Shown: positions 31,981 to 41,970, numbered from the stretch's first letter. The stretch is DNA of 64,000 nucleotides from Lactiplantibacillus plajomi (GCF_005405405.1 NZ_BJDZ01000011.1:1-64000), one strand, 5' to 3'. Notes: a model not told the origin generated them from the sequence alone. Translations and numbers: made by a program.

Positions 31981-33504
31981 CTAATCATCTTCGTGGGTAT
32001 CTTTGATCTTATCACCACCGGTAACCTTGATGATCTTATAGTCATCGCTACCAGTCTTTTCCATATGCGCATCGTAACTAAATTCTTGGATGTGTTCAGA
32101 ATCCTCCAAGCTAAAGTCATAGGTCAGGTAATAGGTCACGGTAAACTTATTCTTGCCGGTTGGAACGACCGAGCGGACTTCACAGTCATAGTCGACGCTG
32201 TAAATGTCGTCGTCGTTATAATAGCCAGTCGCCATCCGGATCATTTCCTTATACTGGGCGTTGGCGCTCCCATCCGTGTAGTAGTCGCTCAAATCCTGAC
32301 CGTCATAGCCGGAAGCGTCACTTTCATCACCAGTCGACGTGACGTTGCTAACGGCGTTCCACAGGTTATCCATATAGCTGCTGGCATCGTCTAAGCTCAT
32401 CACCCCGGCAAATTCCAACGGTACGCTTTCGCCGTCTTCGGTCACCTTGTACGATTTCGACGTTACCGTTGACTTACCACTAGTATATTTCCCGGTGACT
32501 TCCAAGTTACCGGACCACGGGAAGTCGGTGACGTCCAGCTGACCGGCGTCATCCGCGGTGCCAACCTTCTTATCATTAACGTAAACCACGGTCTTAGGCG
32601 CCGTTTGAACACTAAAGGAAACCGTCCGTAGCGCTAAATCGACATTTTTACCCGCTTCGTTTATATAGTAAGTCCCGCTGTTAGTCATTTTCTGACCACT
32701 GACCGTCCCGGTTGCGGCAATCTTATAGTTGCCGGGAACTAACGGACCGATTTGCTTCGAATAGCTGGTACTCGTTGACTTGGCAACCTGCTTACCATCA
32801 ACGGTAATTTTAGCCCCGTCCCGGTTAGTCGTAACCGTTGGGTACACCGGCTTAACGTGAATCGTGTACTTATCGAAGAACAACCAGTGCTTGCCACTCA
32901 GTTGGAACGTAAAGCGGCCGTCGTTTGTCTGGCCGTTGTTCAATTGGCGTTTAAAGGTGGCCAGAGCCCCTGGTTTGGCCTTGAAACGCTTGCTCAACGG
33001 CTTTAGCTTGCTATCACTGAGTTTTAAATTCGGATCACTACTACTAAAGTACTTAGCGACGCCCTTGTTATCATCCTTAATGGCGGTCACGGCGCGGTCA
33101 AGTTGGGCCGTCCGTGAATAGTAATTTTTACCGAATAGGTAACCCCCAGCCAAGATAACGATTACCACCACCGCGGTAATCCAAACCCACTTGGGCGTTG
33201 GGTGACCATTATTGGCTTGCCGCCGAACCGGTTCGGTTCCCAGTGGTTGCACCGGTGTTTCGTTGGCGGCCGCACTATCATCCGTGTTAGCCGAATTCGT
33301 AGGCGTTACCGTCTGCGAAGTTGGTGCTTGACTGTCCGACGCATTCGTCCCCGTATTCTGGTCATGAAAGGCCTTCAGGTTAAAACCACAGTTACCACAA
33401 AACGCAGCGTCGGCCTTAACTGGCTGGCCACAGTTCGGACAAAATTGGCTGGTGGCCCCCCCGCGGTCATCGGCACTACGATACCGCTGTTGTCTATACT
33501 TCAT
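31981..33504 (-). CDS. TcaA-like zinc-ribbon membrane protein, copy 2
   Basis: A 507-residue bitopic protein. An N-terminal zinc ribbon (FCPNC and FCGNC, about residues 22-40) is followed by a Ser/Thr/Asn-rich linker, one membrane segment (WVWITAVVVIVILAGGYLFG) and a large extracellular part. The outer part has a helical segment, two or three beta-rich repeats (IHVKPVYPTVTTN, AKITVDGKQVAKS, GPLVPGNYKI) and a C-terminal NTF2-like region, the plan of S. aureus TcaA and B. subtilis YvbJ. TcaA-type proteins affect glycopeptide sensitivity and the cell envelope; the role here is inferred only. Clearly paralogous to the 492-residue gene in the same cluster. Confidence 0.75.
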   Translation of the reverse strand: MKYRQQRYRSADDRGGATSQFCPNCGQPVKADAAFCGNCGFNLKAFHDQNTGTNASDSQAPTSQTVTPTNSANTDDSAAANETPVQPLGTEPVRRQANNGHPTPKWVWITAVVVIVILAGGYLFGKNYYSRTAQLDRAVTAIKDDNKGVAKYFSSSDPNLKLSDSKLKPLSKRFKAKPGALATFKRQLNNGQTNDGRFTFQLSGKHWLFFDKYTIHVKPVYPTVTTNRDGAKITVDGKQVAKSTSTSYSKQIGPLVPGNYKIAATGTVSGQKMTNSGTYYINEAGKNVDLALRTVSFSVQTAPKTVVYVNDKKVGTADDAGQLDVTDFPWSGNLEVTGKYTSGKSTVTSKSYKVTEDGESVPLEFAGVMSLDDASSYMDNLWNAVSNVTSTGDESDASGYDGQDLSDYYTDGSANAQYKEMIRMATGYYNDDDIYSVDYDCEVRSVVPTGKNKFTVTYYLTYDFSLEDSEHIQEFSYDAHMEKTGSDDYKIIKVTGGDKIKDTHEDD

Positions 33505-33528
33505 TCTTAATTTCCTCGATTCTTAATC

Positions 33529-34167
33529 CTACTGGTGCAGTAGATACATGTTTTGACTCACCGTTGATTTATTCGCCGTCATATCGACTTGCACAAAGTA
33601 ACCCTTGTACTGCTGACCACCAATGGTCTCCTTAGTTTTATTCATTTTCGTAAAGGTATACTGATAGCGATTACCGTCCTGATTAATATTCAGCGTTAGC
33701 TTCTTATGATCACCAGTCCAGCTGCCACTATCCGCCACGGTGTCCGCTAACGATTCCTTAAAATTAGTAACTTCGGAATCGCCACTCGTCATTAATAAAC
33801 GGCCACTTTTTTCAAACTGGATTTTTACCCCGGAGCCGTCGTTCTTTAGCCCATTCTTAGTTGTCAGCACCCACGGGCTTTGCTTGGTCGCCTGGACCTT
33901 CATACTCTGGGAGCGGTAACCCAGCCCGCCGATGGCTACAACGATCACAACGGCCAGTACCCAAACCAGCCACGGACGTTGCAATCCCCGGTACCAGTTC
34001 TTCGCGCTAGTCACCCAGTTTGACCGCTTTTGAAGCGGCGTACTCGTTGGGGTCACTGCCTGAGCCGGCTGGGGCGCAGTCCCCGCCGTTGATTGTAGCG
34101 CGGCACCACAGTACGGGCAGAACTTCGTATTTTCCGGTACCTGTTTACCACAATTAGGACAAAACAT
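33529..34167 (-). CDS. Zinc-ribbon membrane protein, unknown function
   Basis: A 212-residue bitopic protein with the ribbon MFCPNCGKQV...FCPYCG at the N-terminus, a polar linker, one membrane segment (LVWVLAVVIVVAIGGLGY) and an extracellular beta-rich domain of about 120 residues. I do not recognise the outer domain. Middle gene of the zinc-ribbon cluster, 12 bases after the 295-residue gene. TAGGGGGCG precedes the start. Confidence 0.65.
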   Translation of the reverse strand: MFCPNCGKQVPENTKFCPYCGAALQSTAGTAPQPAQAVTPTSTPLQKRSNWVTSAKNWYRGLQRPWLVWVLAVVIVVAIGGLGYRSQSMKVQATKQSPWVLTTKNGLKNDGSGVKIQFEKSGRLLMTSGDSEVTNFKESLADTVADSGSWTGDHKKLTLNINQDGNRYQYTFTKMNKTKETIGGQQYKGYFVQVDMTANKSTVSQNMYLLHQ

Positions 34168-34179
34168 TTAATTCGCCCC

Positions 34180-35067
34180 CTAGTAATTGTTAAACATGTT
34201 GGTGAATTCTGACGTAAAGTCTAAGACCAGGTTCTCGCCCTCAATTCGGAAGAAGACGTAGAACGCCAAGGATAAGACCAACATTGCCAGTAAAACAACG
34301 TAGAATTTGTTGAAACGTTCCGTATGAATCGTGTTATTTACGGAAAGAATCAGGCCAACTTGCCAAATCAATTGCAGAATGACCGCTACGACGACCGCAA
34401 AACCGAGTCGCTTAATAAAGTTCAGCGGGTTATCCGTATCAAAGGTAATCGTGTAAACGGCAAAAATTAAAATGACGTTTAAAATCAAGCCAACGTTGGT
34501 CAAGTGGGCAAAACGGTTGACGTAGTCGAGGAAGTTAATCCGACCATCTCGTTCGCCGAGGGCACTGGCCCCGAATCCAATCAAAACGAAAAATAGGATC
34601 CCGACCACGACTAAGACGAATAGCTTAAAGTCGAGACCAAAGGAAAGCGTTTTTACATTCAAAACACTACTTGTGGCAGCCGCCGCTTGCTTGATAAAGC
34701 GGTTGATGGCCGCAACGATAGCGACCGTTAATAACAGGGCGCTCAGTAGTAATGAAACTAAGCCGAAGTACTTATGGGCCACGACTTCCTCACTCGGCCG
34801 CTTCAACGATTCCACAAACCATTGGAAATAGTTCTTAGATAAAACTTGGAACTGGCCGACCCGGTCCGATTTTGGTTGAACCGGACCGTTAGCGTTGGTT
34901 CCCGGTTGGGTCGGCTGGGTCGGTTGGGTGTCGGCTGCTGCGTTACTCGTTGCGGTCGGAGCGGTTGACGCCGCTGATTCAGTTGCTTGTTGTAAATCAT
35001 AACCACAGTGGGTACAGAAGCGGGTGTCGTCATCGACTTGCTCGCCACAGTTTGGACAAAATTTCAT
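34180..35067 (-). CDS. Zinc-ribbon multispan membrane protein (DUF6574/Yip1-like plan)
   Basis: A 295-residue protein. The N-terminal ribbon has cysteines in FCPNC and FCTHC. After a linker with repeated QPTQPTQPG, five predicted membrane segments follow (about residues 105-290). The arrangement of ribbon, linker and five helices resembles DUF6574 and Yip1-like proteins. The role is unknown. It lies between the two paralogous ribbon genes in the operon. GGAGGAG precedes the start. Confidence 0.65.
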   Translation of the reverse strand: MKFCPNCGEQVDDDTRFCTHCGYDLQQATESAASTAPTATSNAAADTQPTQPTQPGTNANGPVQPKSDRVGQFQVLSKNYFQWFVESLKRPSEEVVAHKYFGLVSLLLSALLLTVAIVAAINRFIKQAAAATSSVLNVKTLSFGLDFKLFVLVVVGILFFVLIGFGASALGERDGRINFLDYVNRFAHLTNVGLILNVILIFAVYTITFDTDNPLNFIKRLGFAVVVAVILQLIWQVGLILSVNNTIHTERFNKFYVVLLAMLVLSLAFYVFFRIEGENLVLDFTSEFTNMFNNY

Positions 35068-35088
35068 AATTAGTTACTCCTCCTAAAA

Positions 35089-36567
35089 TTAGTCATCTTC
35101 ATCGTCGGTTTCAGTCGTTGCACTGATTTTTTCAGCCGGACTGATCGACACAATCTGATAATCGTCGCCACTCTTCTTGACGGTCGCGGTGTAACGGAAA
35201 ATCTGGGTGCGTTCGTCTTCGGAGTTAACAAATTCATACTTGACGTCATACGTCAGCTCACACTGATTGTCTTCCCCCGGTGCAATCGACACGACGCTCG
35301 GGGTATACATGACGTTCAACACGTCTTCGTTCTTGTAATAGCCCTTCGCCATCGTAATAAATTCTTGATAATCCTTATTAGCAGTTCCGTTAGCAAAATA
35401 CTCGTCTAAGTCCTTGCCATCGGAATCGGTCGCATCCGCGATTTCCCCACTGGACGTGTAATCACTAATGGCGGAGAACATATCATCGAGGTAGGTCCCC
35501 GCGTCGTCTTCACTCATCACCCCGTCAAACGTCAGGTTAACGTCGGTATCGGCGTCATCTTCCGTAATTTTGACCGGCTGCGACTTAACCATCGTTTTCT
35601 TGACCGGGTACTTACCGACAAGTTCCAAGTCACTGGACCAGGCCGCGTCTTCAATGGCTAAATTACCGTCGTCACCAATCGTGCCAAAGGACTTGTTATT
35701 TAAGTAAACGCTGGTTCCCGGCGTCCCGACCACGTTGAACGAAATCGTGCGTAACGATAAGTCGTAACTGGACTGCTTACCGTTCAAATAATAAGTATTA
35801 GTATTTTTCAGCTCGGTATCACTGACCGTCCCCACGGCACTCAACTGGTAATCACCAGGAACTAACGGTCCCGCTTTATAGCTGTAGTCGTCGCTGTTCG
35901 ACGTTGCGACCCGCTTGCCGTTAATTTTCAACTGGACGTCATCGTGATTGGTCGTCAGGCTTGCATAGACCGGCTTCACTTGAATTTTATACTGATCAAA
36001 TAATAGCCACTGCTTACCGGTCTTTTTAAACTCAAACAGGCCGTCGTTCGTAAACTTTTGACTTTTCAGCTGACTGCGGAACCGTGCCAACGCCTGCTTA
36101 TTGTTATCAAAGTGCGTTAACAGCGGGTCAATCGTCTTACTGGTGATTTTGAGCGACGGGTCGCTACTGGTAAACTGCTTGGCGACCCCCTTTTGATGAC
36201 TCTGAATCGCCGTGATGTCACGTTCCAACTGCTTGCCAGGTGCGAAATAGTTACGCCCCACCAAGTAGGCCGCCACTAATGCCACAACCAGTATCGCTAA
36301 TAGTGCGCCTAACCACTTCGGCATTCGTCGCCGTTGCGGCGCTGTTTGGCGTTGACCAACGGTAGTCGTTGCCCGGGCCGTCTCCTGACTAGCTGATGAT
36401 GATGAATCCGTTGCTGCGGCCGACTGTGGTTCGCTTGCCACGCCTAATTGTGCGCCACAGTGGCCACAAAAAGCCGCGCCGGGATTGACCGGCTGCCCAC
36501 AGTTCGGACAAAACTGGCGCGCCTGCCGGTCGTCCGCCGCTTGGTAAAAGCGTTGATTAGGTTTCAT
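35089..36567 (-). CDS. TcaA-like zinc-ribbon membrane protein, copy 1
   Basis: A 492-residue bitopic protein with zinc ribbon (FCPNCGQPV and FCGHCG), Ser/Ala/Thr linker, one membrane segment (LGALLAILVVALVAAYLVG) and an extracellular TcaA/YvbJ-like region. It aligns along its length with the 507-residue protein of the same cluster (shared IQVKPVY and GPLVPGDYQL-type segments and a C-terminal SEDDAGTYLDDMF-type segment). First gene of the cluster; AAAGGAAG and AAGGGG lie before the start, and an AT-rich 190-bp region upstream should hold the operon promoter. Confidence 0.75.
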   Translation of the reverse strand: MKPNQRFYQAADDRQARQFCPNCGQPVNPGAAFCGHCGAQLGVASEPQSAAATDSSSSASQETARATTTVGQRQTAPQRRRMPKWLGALLAILVVALVAAYLVGRNYFAPGKQLERDITAIQSHQKGVAKQFTSSDPSLKITSKTIDPLLTHFDNNKQALARFRSQLKSQKFTNDGLFEFKKTGKQWLLFDQYKIQVKPVYASLTTNHDDVQLKINGKRVATSNSDDYSYKAGPLVPGDYQLSAVGTVSDTELKNTNTYYLNGKQSSYDLSLRTISFNVVGTPGTSVYLNNKSFGTIGDDGNLAIEDAAWSSDLELVGKYPVKKTMVKSQPVKITEDDADTDVNLTFDGVMSEDDAGTYLDDMFSAISDYTSSGEIADATDSDGKDLDEYFANGTANKDYQEFITMAKGYYKNEDVLNVMYTPSVVSIAPGEDNQCELTYDVKYEFVNSEDERTQIFRYTATVKKSGDDYQIVSISPAEKISATTETDDEDD

Positions 36568-36739
36568 TCCCCTTACCGACTTCCTTTCTAATCGCTTAAG
36601 TTAGTACTCACGTTAATTAATTAACGCAATTACCTAATATTACTTTACCATAAATTTTAAATAATTTTATCTAATTCTTAATATTTATGGTTATTATTTG
36701 TATATATCAAAATGTGATGACATATAGCTTAACCCGAAC

Positions 36740-36775
36740 AAAAAAGACGAGCCCCCGTCAGTAACGAGGCTCGTC
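36740..36775 (-). terminator. Terminator after mleP
   Basis: The stem GACGAGCC/GGCTCGTC is followed by six T on the minus strand, 17 bases past the permease stop. Confidence 0.75.
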
Positions 36776-36792
36776 AATTTAAAATGCTTGTT

Positions 36793-37764
36793 TTAGATAT
36801 ATTGGATCAAGGTCATCAAGACTGGTACGACAACGATGAACAATACGGTACTGGTCGTCACAACGTTGGTTGCGTATTCGACGTCCCCGTGCGCTTCGTT
36901 GGCCAAGATTGGCAATACGGCTAACATTGGCGTTGCTGATTGAACAATCAAGGTTTGTGAAGCTAAGCTTGGCATGGTTGCGCCCATGTTACCGACAACC
37001 ATCAAGACTAAGATCATGACGATTGGTGATAAGATGAAGCGACCAATTAAAGCGACCACCGTATCGCGGTCGAACTTGATGCTCTTCAAACCGGCGTCGG
37101 CTAACACATTCCCAATGTAGATCAGCGATAGCGGCGTTACCAAGTCACCAACGTACGATAACGTTGAGCTGATAAATGAAACCTTCATGACCGGAATGTT
37201 GAGTAACAAGAAGACCAGCGCCACGATAAACCCAACCAGTGGCATCGGAATAACTTTCTTCCAATCGATCTTGTTATGGGTCTTTTGCTTCGGCTTAGTC
37301 GGGTCATCGTTAGAAATCAAGAATACCCCGAACGCCCAAGTCGAAACGGTGTTGACCACGTAGTAAACCAGGAAGTAAGTCATACTTTGATCACCGAATA
37401 AAGCCATGTTCAACGGTAACCCGATGAAGATGGTGTTGGCGTTAACCACCGCGTTAATAAAGATCCCGCGCCGACCTGGCCGGACCTTCATAATTTTAAC
37501 CAGTGCGTAAGCAATCAGGTAACCGATGATCACCGCTGCAAACGCGTAAACCAGGTAAACCGCAAACGACGCTAGCTTACCCCGTGTCAGGCGTCCCAGC
37601 ACGGATACGAAGATTGATGCCGGCAGGGCAATGTTCTTAATAAATTTCGAGATGGTTCCCGCAAACTTATCGTCAAACCAACCGGTCCGCCGTAGTACGA
37701 ACCCTAGGATCATGATTAATACGACCACTAGGACACTTTGAATCGAATTCCATAATACTGCCAT
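36793..37764 (-). CDS. mleP: Malate permease, AEC family
   Basis: A 323-residue, ten-segment auxin efflux carrier family permease. Adjacent to mleS on the same strand, it should exchange L-malate for L-lactate or take up malate for malolactic fermentation. The conserved motif VNANTIFIGLPLN near residue 108 is typical. GTGGGGAT precedes the start. The 72-bp gap to mleS shows no terminator, so mleS-mleP is likely one transcript. Confidence 0.88.
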   Translation of the reverse strand: MAVLWNSIQSVLVVVLIMILGFVLRRTGWFDDKFAGTISKFIKNIALPASIFVSVLGRLTRGKLASFAVYLVYAFAAVIIGYLIAYALVKIMKVRPGRRGIFINAVVNANTIFIGLPLNMALFGDQSMTYFLVYYVVNTVSTWAFGVFLISNDDPTKPKQKTHNKIDWKKVIPMPLVGFIVALVFLLLNIPVMKVSFISSTLSYVGDLVTPLSLIYIGNVLADAGLKSIKFDRDTVVALIGRFILSPIVMILVLMVVGNMGATMPSLASQTLIVQSATPMLAVLPILANEAHGDVEYATNVVTTSTVLFIVVVPVLMTLIQYI

Positions 37765-37836
37765 GAGTTGTTATCCCCACTTCTTTCAATTTTTTCTCTC
37801 TTATTTAAATGCGACTAATTTAATTTGCCGACCAAC

Positions 37837-39477
37837 TTACTTGATAGCCTTATATTCAGGCATCCACTTCATGTCAGCAACGGCTTGCTTGGCGTCACTG
37901 ATTGGTTCCTTGTTCAAGTTTTGATCCAAGACACTTTGGGCAACCACTTCAGCTAATGATTGTGAGAATTCCGTAATCTTAGAAACTGGAGGTAAGACCG
38001 CGGCCCCCGGCTTGTCAGTATCAACAATCCCACCCAGTGCGTGGCAAGCAGCGGACAACGTCTCGTTGTTCAACACTTTAGCGGTCGAAGCGATTAACCC
38101 GAAGCCTAAACCAGGGTACATCAAGGCGTTGTTTCCTTGCCCGATTTGGTAAGTGACGCCCTTGTATTCAACGTCATCGGCTGGAATCCCGGTGGCAACT
38201 AAGGCCCGGCCATCGGTCCACTTGATCAAGTCTTCCGCCTTAGCTTCGGCTAACTTGGTTGGGTTTGACAATGGGAAGATGATTGGCCGGTCGGTGTGCG
38301 CAGCCATTTCCTTGATGATGCTTTCCGTAAAGGTCCCTGGTTGCGTTGACGTCCCGATCATGACGGTTGGGTGAACGGCTTTCACAACGGCTTCCAAGTT
38401 GGTCAATTCGTCGGCGTTGCTGAATTCGCTCCGCTTACGGGTAAAGGCCTTTTGAGCTGGCGTTAAGTCTTCGGTATCGTCGAATAACAACCCTTGCTTA
38501 TCAACGGCGTAGAAGTGTTGCTTAGCTTCTTCTTCCGTCAACCCAGCTTGCATCAATTCGTCCATGATTTGGTTGGCAATGCCCATCCCGGCAGTTCCGG
38601 CACCGAATGATAAAATCTTTTGATCCTTGATGCTTTCCTTAGAAATGTTCAACGCACCCAGAATACCTGCTAAAACAACCATCCCGGTCCCTTGGATGTC
38701 ATCGTTGAAAGTTGCGATGTCGTCCTTGTACTTGTCCAAGATAACTTGGGCATTGGCGCGACCGAAGTCTTCCCAGTGTAATAGTGAATCTGGGAACAAC
38801 TTTTGTTCGGCCTTCACGAATTTATCGATCATATCGTAATATTGATCACCGTAAACGCGCTTGTGACGGTTCCCTAAGTACAACGGGTCGTCCAATAATT
38901 TTTGGTTGTTAGTCCCAGCATCGATGCTGACGGGCAACACTTGCGACGGGTCGATGCCGGCAGCGGCGGTGTAAACCATCAACTTACCCACGGCAATGTC
39001 GACGCCGTTAACGCCCCAGTCACCCATCCCGAGAATTCCTTCGGCGTCGGTCACAACGACTAAGCGGATGTCGCGGCCTTCAGCGGCGTTCTTCAAGGTT
39101 GCTTCGATATCATCCGGATCATCGATTGAAACGAAGGCGGCGTTTTGCGGGTCTAAGAATAATTCGTTATATTGTTCGATTGATTCGGCCACCACCGGAT
39201 CATAAACAACGGGCATAAATTCAACCACGTGTTGGTCCATTAAGTGGTAGAACAAGGTCCGGTTTTCGTTGAATAAGTTCATCGAGAAAATCCGCTTTTC
39301 AAGCCGAGTTGCCTTGCTTTGGAACTGGGCGTAGGCCTGCGTGGTTTGTTCTTCAATCGTTTGGACTTTACTTGGTAAGGTCCCGGTTAAACCAAGTGCC
39401 TGGCGTTCTTCTTTAGTGAACGCGGTCCCCTTGTTTAAGAACGGGTTATTTAAAATTTGGTCAGCAGTTTGAGTCAT
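37837..39477 (-). CDS. mleS: Malolactic enzyme
   Basis: A 546-residue enzyme that decarboxylates L-malate to L-lactate and CO2 using NAD and manganese. The fold is that of malic enzymes: the [19 protein letters not shown] segment carries the dinucleotide motif, [15 protein letters not shown] the metal-binding region, and [11 protein letters not shown] the second Rossmann motif. The start ATG at 39477 follows GGAGGA; the open frame begins five codons earlier. It is divergent from mleR. Manganese dependence fits with the Mn importer nearby. Confidence 0.93.
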   Translation of the reverse strand: MTQTADQILNNPFLNKGTAFTKEERQALGLTGTLPSKVQTIEEQTTQAYAQFQSKATRLEKRIFSMNLFNENRTLFYHLMDQHVVEFMPVVYDPVVAESIEQYNELFLDPQNAAFVSIDDPDDIEATLKNAAEGRDIRLVVVTDAEGILGMGDWGVNGVDIAVGKLMVYTAAAGIDPSQVLPVSIDAGTNNQKLLDDPLYLGNRHKRVYGDQYYDMIDKFVKAEQKLFPDSLLHWEDFGRANAQVILDKYKDDIATFNDDIQGTGMVVLAGILGALNISKESIKDQKILSFGAGTAGMGIANQIMDELMQAGLTEEEAKQHFYAVDKQGLLFDDTEDLTPAQKAFTRKRSEFSNADELTNLEAVVKAVHPTVMIGTSTQPGTFTESIIKEMAAHTDRPIIFPLSNPTKLAEAKAEDLIKWTDGRALVATGIPADDVEYKGVTYQIGQGNNALMYPGLGFGLIASTAKVLNNETLSAACHALGGIVDTDKPGAAVLPPVSKITEFSQSLAEVVAQSVLDQNLNKEPISDAKQAVADMKWMPEYKAIK

Positions 39478-39640
39478 TAATAATTCCTCCATTTTGCTTC
39501 AGTTCGTTAGTTTATTTAATAAGCCCTTTAACATTGCATAGACTAACATGTTCGGTTTCTTTATGTCGACGCAATGCGCTTATCAATTTACAGACATCAG
39601 TTTAATCTTAAAGAAATCTTATAGTCAAATCTGTGCTATG

Positions 39641-39659
39641 ATATAAATATAATTTATAT
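39641..39659. promoter_or_regulatory. Palindrome near the mleR promoter
   Basis: ATATAAAT and ATTTATAT flank three bases in a perfect inverted repeat, just after an extended -10 (TGCTATGAT) for mleR. It is a candidate autoregulatory site. T-N11-A boxes elsewhere in the 216-bp mleS-mleR gap cannot be singled out with confidence. Confidence 0.4.
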
Positions 39660-39693
39660 GGTCGCTAGAAAGGCCGTCACTAAAGGAGATAAA

Positions 39694-40590
39694 ATGAACA
39701 CAAAAGACCTACAATATTTTAATCAAATAATTTTACAAAAAAACTTTTCAAAAGTGGCGGCTTTTTTCGGCGTGAGTCAGCCAACCATCACCCTGGCCGT
39801 CAAACGGCTCGAAACCGAATTCGGCGCTAAACTGATCATCCGCGACCGCGTCCACAACGACTTGGCGGTAACGGCTAGCGGTCAGCAACTTGCCGAACAC
39901 GCCGCCATTATCCTGCGCCAGCTCGACATTGCCCATCAAGAAATTAATAACCTGACCCAGCAACAAATCGTACTGGGCTTGCCGCCAATCATTGAGAATC
40001 ACTACTTTCCCCCAATCGCGGCCAAGTTGGAACAGGCTGGAATGTTGACGAACATCGAAACCGTTGAGGGTGGTTCGAACGCGTTACGTGATGCGGTTCG
40101 CGACGGCCGCGTCGACATGACGCTGCTCGGGTCGGTCGACCCGATTGCGTACACGGCCCTGATTGCCGAGGAGTTCGACCGCACGCGTTTTAGTATTTTT
40201 GTCGCCAAAAATCATCCGTTGGCCAACCGCAAGCGGATCTATTTCAGTGAACTGCGCCACGAAAAATTCGTCTTCTTCAATAGTAACTTCGTGCACAACA
40301 CCGCCTTTAACCGGCTGTCACGGCGGAACCACTTCCGGCCGAACATCGTCTTTCGCTCCAACGACACCCACATGTTGATGAAGGTCATTAGCCAAAACGT
40401 CGGCATCGGCTTCCTAGCCAACATCGTCGACCACTACATCGATGACGTCGTTGAACTGGAACTGCTGGACGACGAGCAGCCTGAATTCATCACGAGTATC
40501 GTCTACCGGACGTCGCACATCTTAACGCCGGCCCAATTAAAATTATTAGATATTTTACACGCGTCCCTCGAAACGGAAAAACCGGTATAA
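39694..40590 (+). CDS. mleR: LysR-family malolactic regulator
   Basis: A 298-residue LysR-type regulator with an N-terminal winged helix-turn-helix (NFSKVAAFFGVSQPTITLAVKRLE) and a periplasmic-binding-like effector domain. Its position, divergent from mleS, marks it as the activator of the malolactic genes, probably responding to malate. AAGGAGAT precedes the ATG at 39694; the frame extends 12 codons upstream. A small acidic protein gene follows after 29 bases. Confidence 0.85.
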   Translation: MNTKDLQYFNQIILQKNFSKVAAFFGVSQPTITLAVKRLETEFGAKLIIRDRVHNDLAVTASGQQLAEHAAIILRQLDIAHQEINNLTQQQIVLGLPPIIENHYFPPIAAKLEQAGMLTNIETVEGGSNALRDAVRDGRVDMTLLGSVDPIAYTALIAEEFDRTRFSIFVAKNHPLANRKRIYFSELRHEKFVFFNSNFVHNTAFNRLSRRNHFRPNIVFRSNDTHMLMKVISQNVGIGFLANIVDHYIDDVVELELLDDEQPEFITSIVYRTSHILTPAQLKLLDILHASLETEKPV

Positions 40591-40619
40591 TGAAGTGATG
40601 AGATGAGGAGGAACCCACT

Positions 40620-40931
40620 TTGGACAACGAAACGTTAAAAAACTACCTTGAAACAAATTCGCAAGTCGTCACAATCTTCATGACGAAAGCGACCGACTTT
40701 TTAAACCGCCAGAACATGGAACGGTTACCCGCCCGCCGCTTTAACGACGCGGAAATCAACCGGAAAGCTGAAAAAATGCTGGCCAGTGTGATCGACAACA
40801 TCCGTGAAAAAATCGCGCCGCACACCCGCGACCAAACCACGGCTGCTTGGGAAGCCTTTCTAACCGAAAACGACGTCCTGGACGAACTAGAACTCTCGAT
40901 GAGCGAACTGACCTTTGAACAAGAAGATTAA
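40620..40931 (+). CDS. Small helical protein of unknown function
   Basis: A 103-residue mostly helical, charged protein beginning at a TTG codon; AGGAGG lies nine bases upstream, which decides the start. I do not recognise a family. It lies 29 bases after mleR and may be co-transcribed. The stop codon is followed almost at once by a separate promoter for a small RNA. Confidence 0.7.
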   Translation: MDNETLKNYLETNSQVVTIFMTKATDFLNRQNMERLPARRFNDAEINRKAEKMLASVIDNIREKIAPHTRDQTTAAWEAFLTENDVLDELELSMSELTFEQED

Positions 40932-40969
40932 GGTTGACGCCACCCTAGCTTTCATGCCATAATATTTGA

Positions 40970-41072
40970 CGGTGCCAAACCACGGCCGGCAGCTCCGGAT
41001 CGGCGCGCAAGCGTTCCGAAGGTCTGTGAAGCCGGCCACGCGACCACCCTAAAAAAGGGTGGTCGTTTTTTT
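40970..41072 (+). ncRNA. Small structured RNA with own promoter and terminator
   Basis: TTGACG (40934-40939), 18 bases and CATAAT (40958-40963) make a good promoter. About 100 nt follow. GGCCGGC (40984-40990) pairs with GCCGGCC (41031-41037). Inside, CGGA (40996-40999) pairs with TCCG (41015-41018) and CGC/GCG closes a GCAA tetraloop (41007-41010), an RNA-typical GNRA loop. The transcript ends in CGACCACCC/GGGTGGTCG followed by seven T. No open frame fits. It does not match the SRP, tmRNA, RNase P or 6S patterns I know. The downstream gene is convergent, so this is a free-standing RNA. Confidence 0.68.
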
Positions 41073-41154
41073 ATTCTGAATTTCCAATAAATGGCCAGCG
41101 GTATTAAAAAAAGCGATTCAGCTATATTAGCCAAACCGCTTGTCATCATTTAGT

Positions 41155-41757
41155 TTACCGATCCAAATTATCTTGATCTGCCTGCAATTTACGGAACTCT
41201 TTTAGTAAGCTATACATCGCAAACCAGCCTAATACAAATGACAGTTCCCAACATAAAAATAATAGGAAAATATCAAAGAGTGGCAATAACAATAGGTAAA
41301 ACATCCAGGCACCGACCGCATTCGCCCGTTTAGAATCGTGGCGGACACGATTGCGAACCTCGTATTGCGGCCCCATGAATGAAAATTGACTCAACGGCAC
41401 CCGAACAATGTTTGTTTCAACGTCCTCTGCCGTATCACGATACGCAACTTTCCCTGAAGCAAAGGCCATCTGAACATAATCTATTAGATTACGCGTACAG
41501 AAATTTTTATACCCTTTCTTCCCGGCACGGTTAACCCCAAAAGCTTTGACCCACGGAAAGAGCACTGCATTTGGAATAAAGAGTATTAATGCTGCGACGA
41601 CCGTGTTCACGTTCAGTTCCTGCGGGGGAAGAAATGGTCGTAAATTAAAAAAGGCAAACCAGATAAAGCAAGCACTGAACACTAGGTTATAAAAGCTAAA
41701 ATAATAGCGTAATTTTAAAGTCCGCAGCTTTTGTACAAAAGTTTGTACAATATTCAT
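41155..41757 (-). CDS. Membrane protein of unknown function
   Basis: A 200-residue protein with about four predicted membrane segments (residues 22-42, 48-70, 148-170, 172-188) and a hydrophilic middle. No family recognised. It is more AT-rich than its neighbours, and the 219 bases upstream (41758-41976) are strongly AT-rich, holding only the transporter operon terminator. That base composition could point to transfer. Confidence 0.6.
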   Translation of the reverse strand: MNIVQTFVQKLRTLKLRYYFSFYNLVFSACFIWFAFFNLRPFLPPQELNVNTVVAALILFIPNAVLFPWVKAFGVNRAGKKGYKNFCTRNLIDYVQMAFASGKVAYRDTAEDVETNIVRVPLSQFSFMGPQYEVRNRVRHDSKRANAVGAWMFYLLLLPLFDIFLLFLCWELSFVLGWFAMYSLLKEFRKLQADQDNLDR

Positions 41758-41926
41758 GCGTATTTCATCTCCTTTCTAATTGAAACTCAAATGTATTTCA
41801 ATTTATTTTTAATTCATAGTATTTATAAACACATAATTCATTTATGAATACTATAAACAATTTACATTTTATCAACTACCCTTGAATAAACAAGGTTCTA
41901 GAGCTAGATTGACCACTTAGGAACAT

Positions 41927-41970
41927 AAAAAGACAGGATTTAGCAGTTGACCGCTAAATCCTGTCTTTTT
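41927..41970. terminator. Bidirectional terminator after mtsA
   Basis: A perfect 18-bp stem, AAAAAGACAGGATTTAGC with its complement, and an 8-nt loop. T runs on both strands are part of the stem. Confidence 0.85.
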
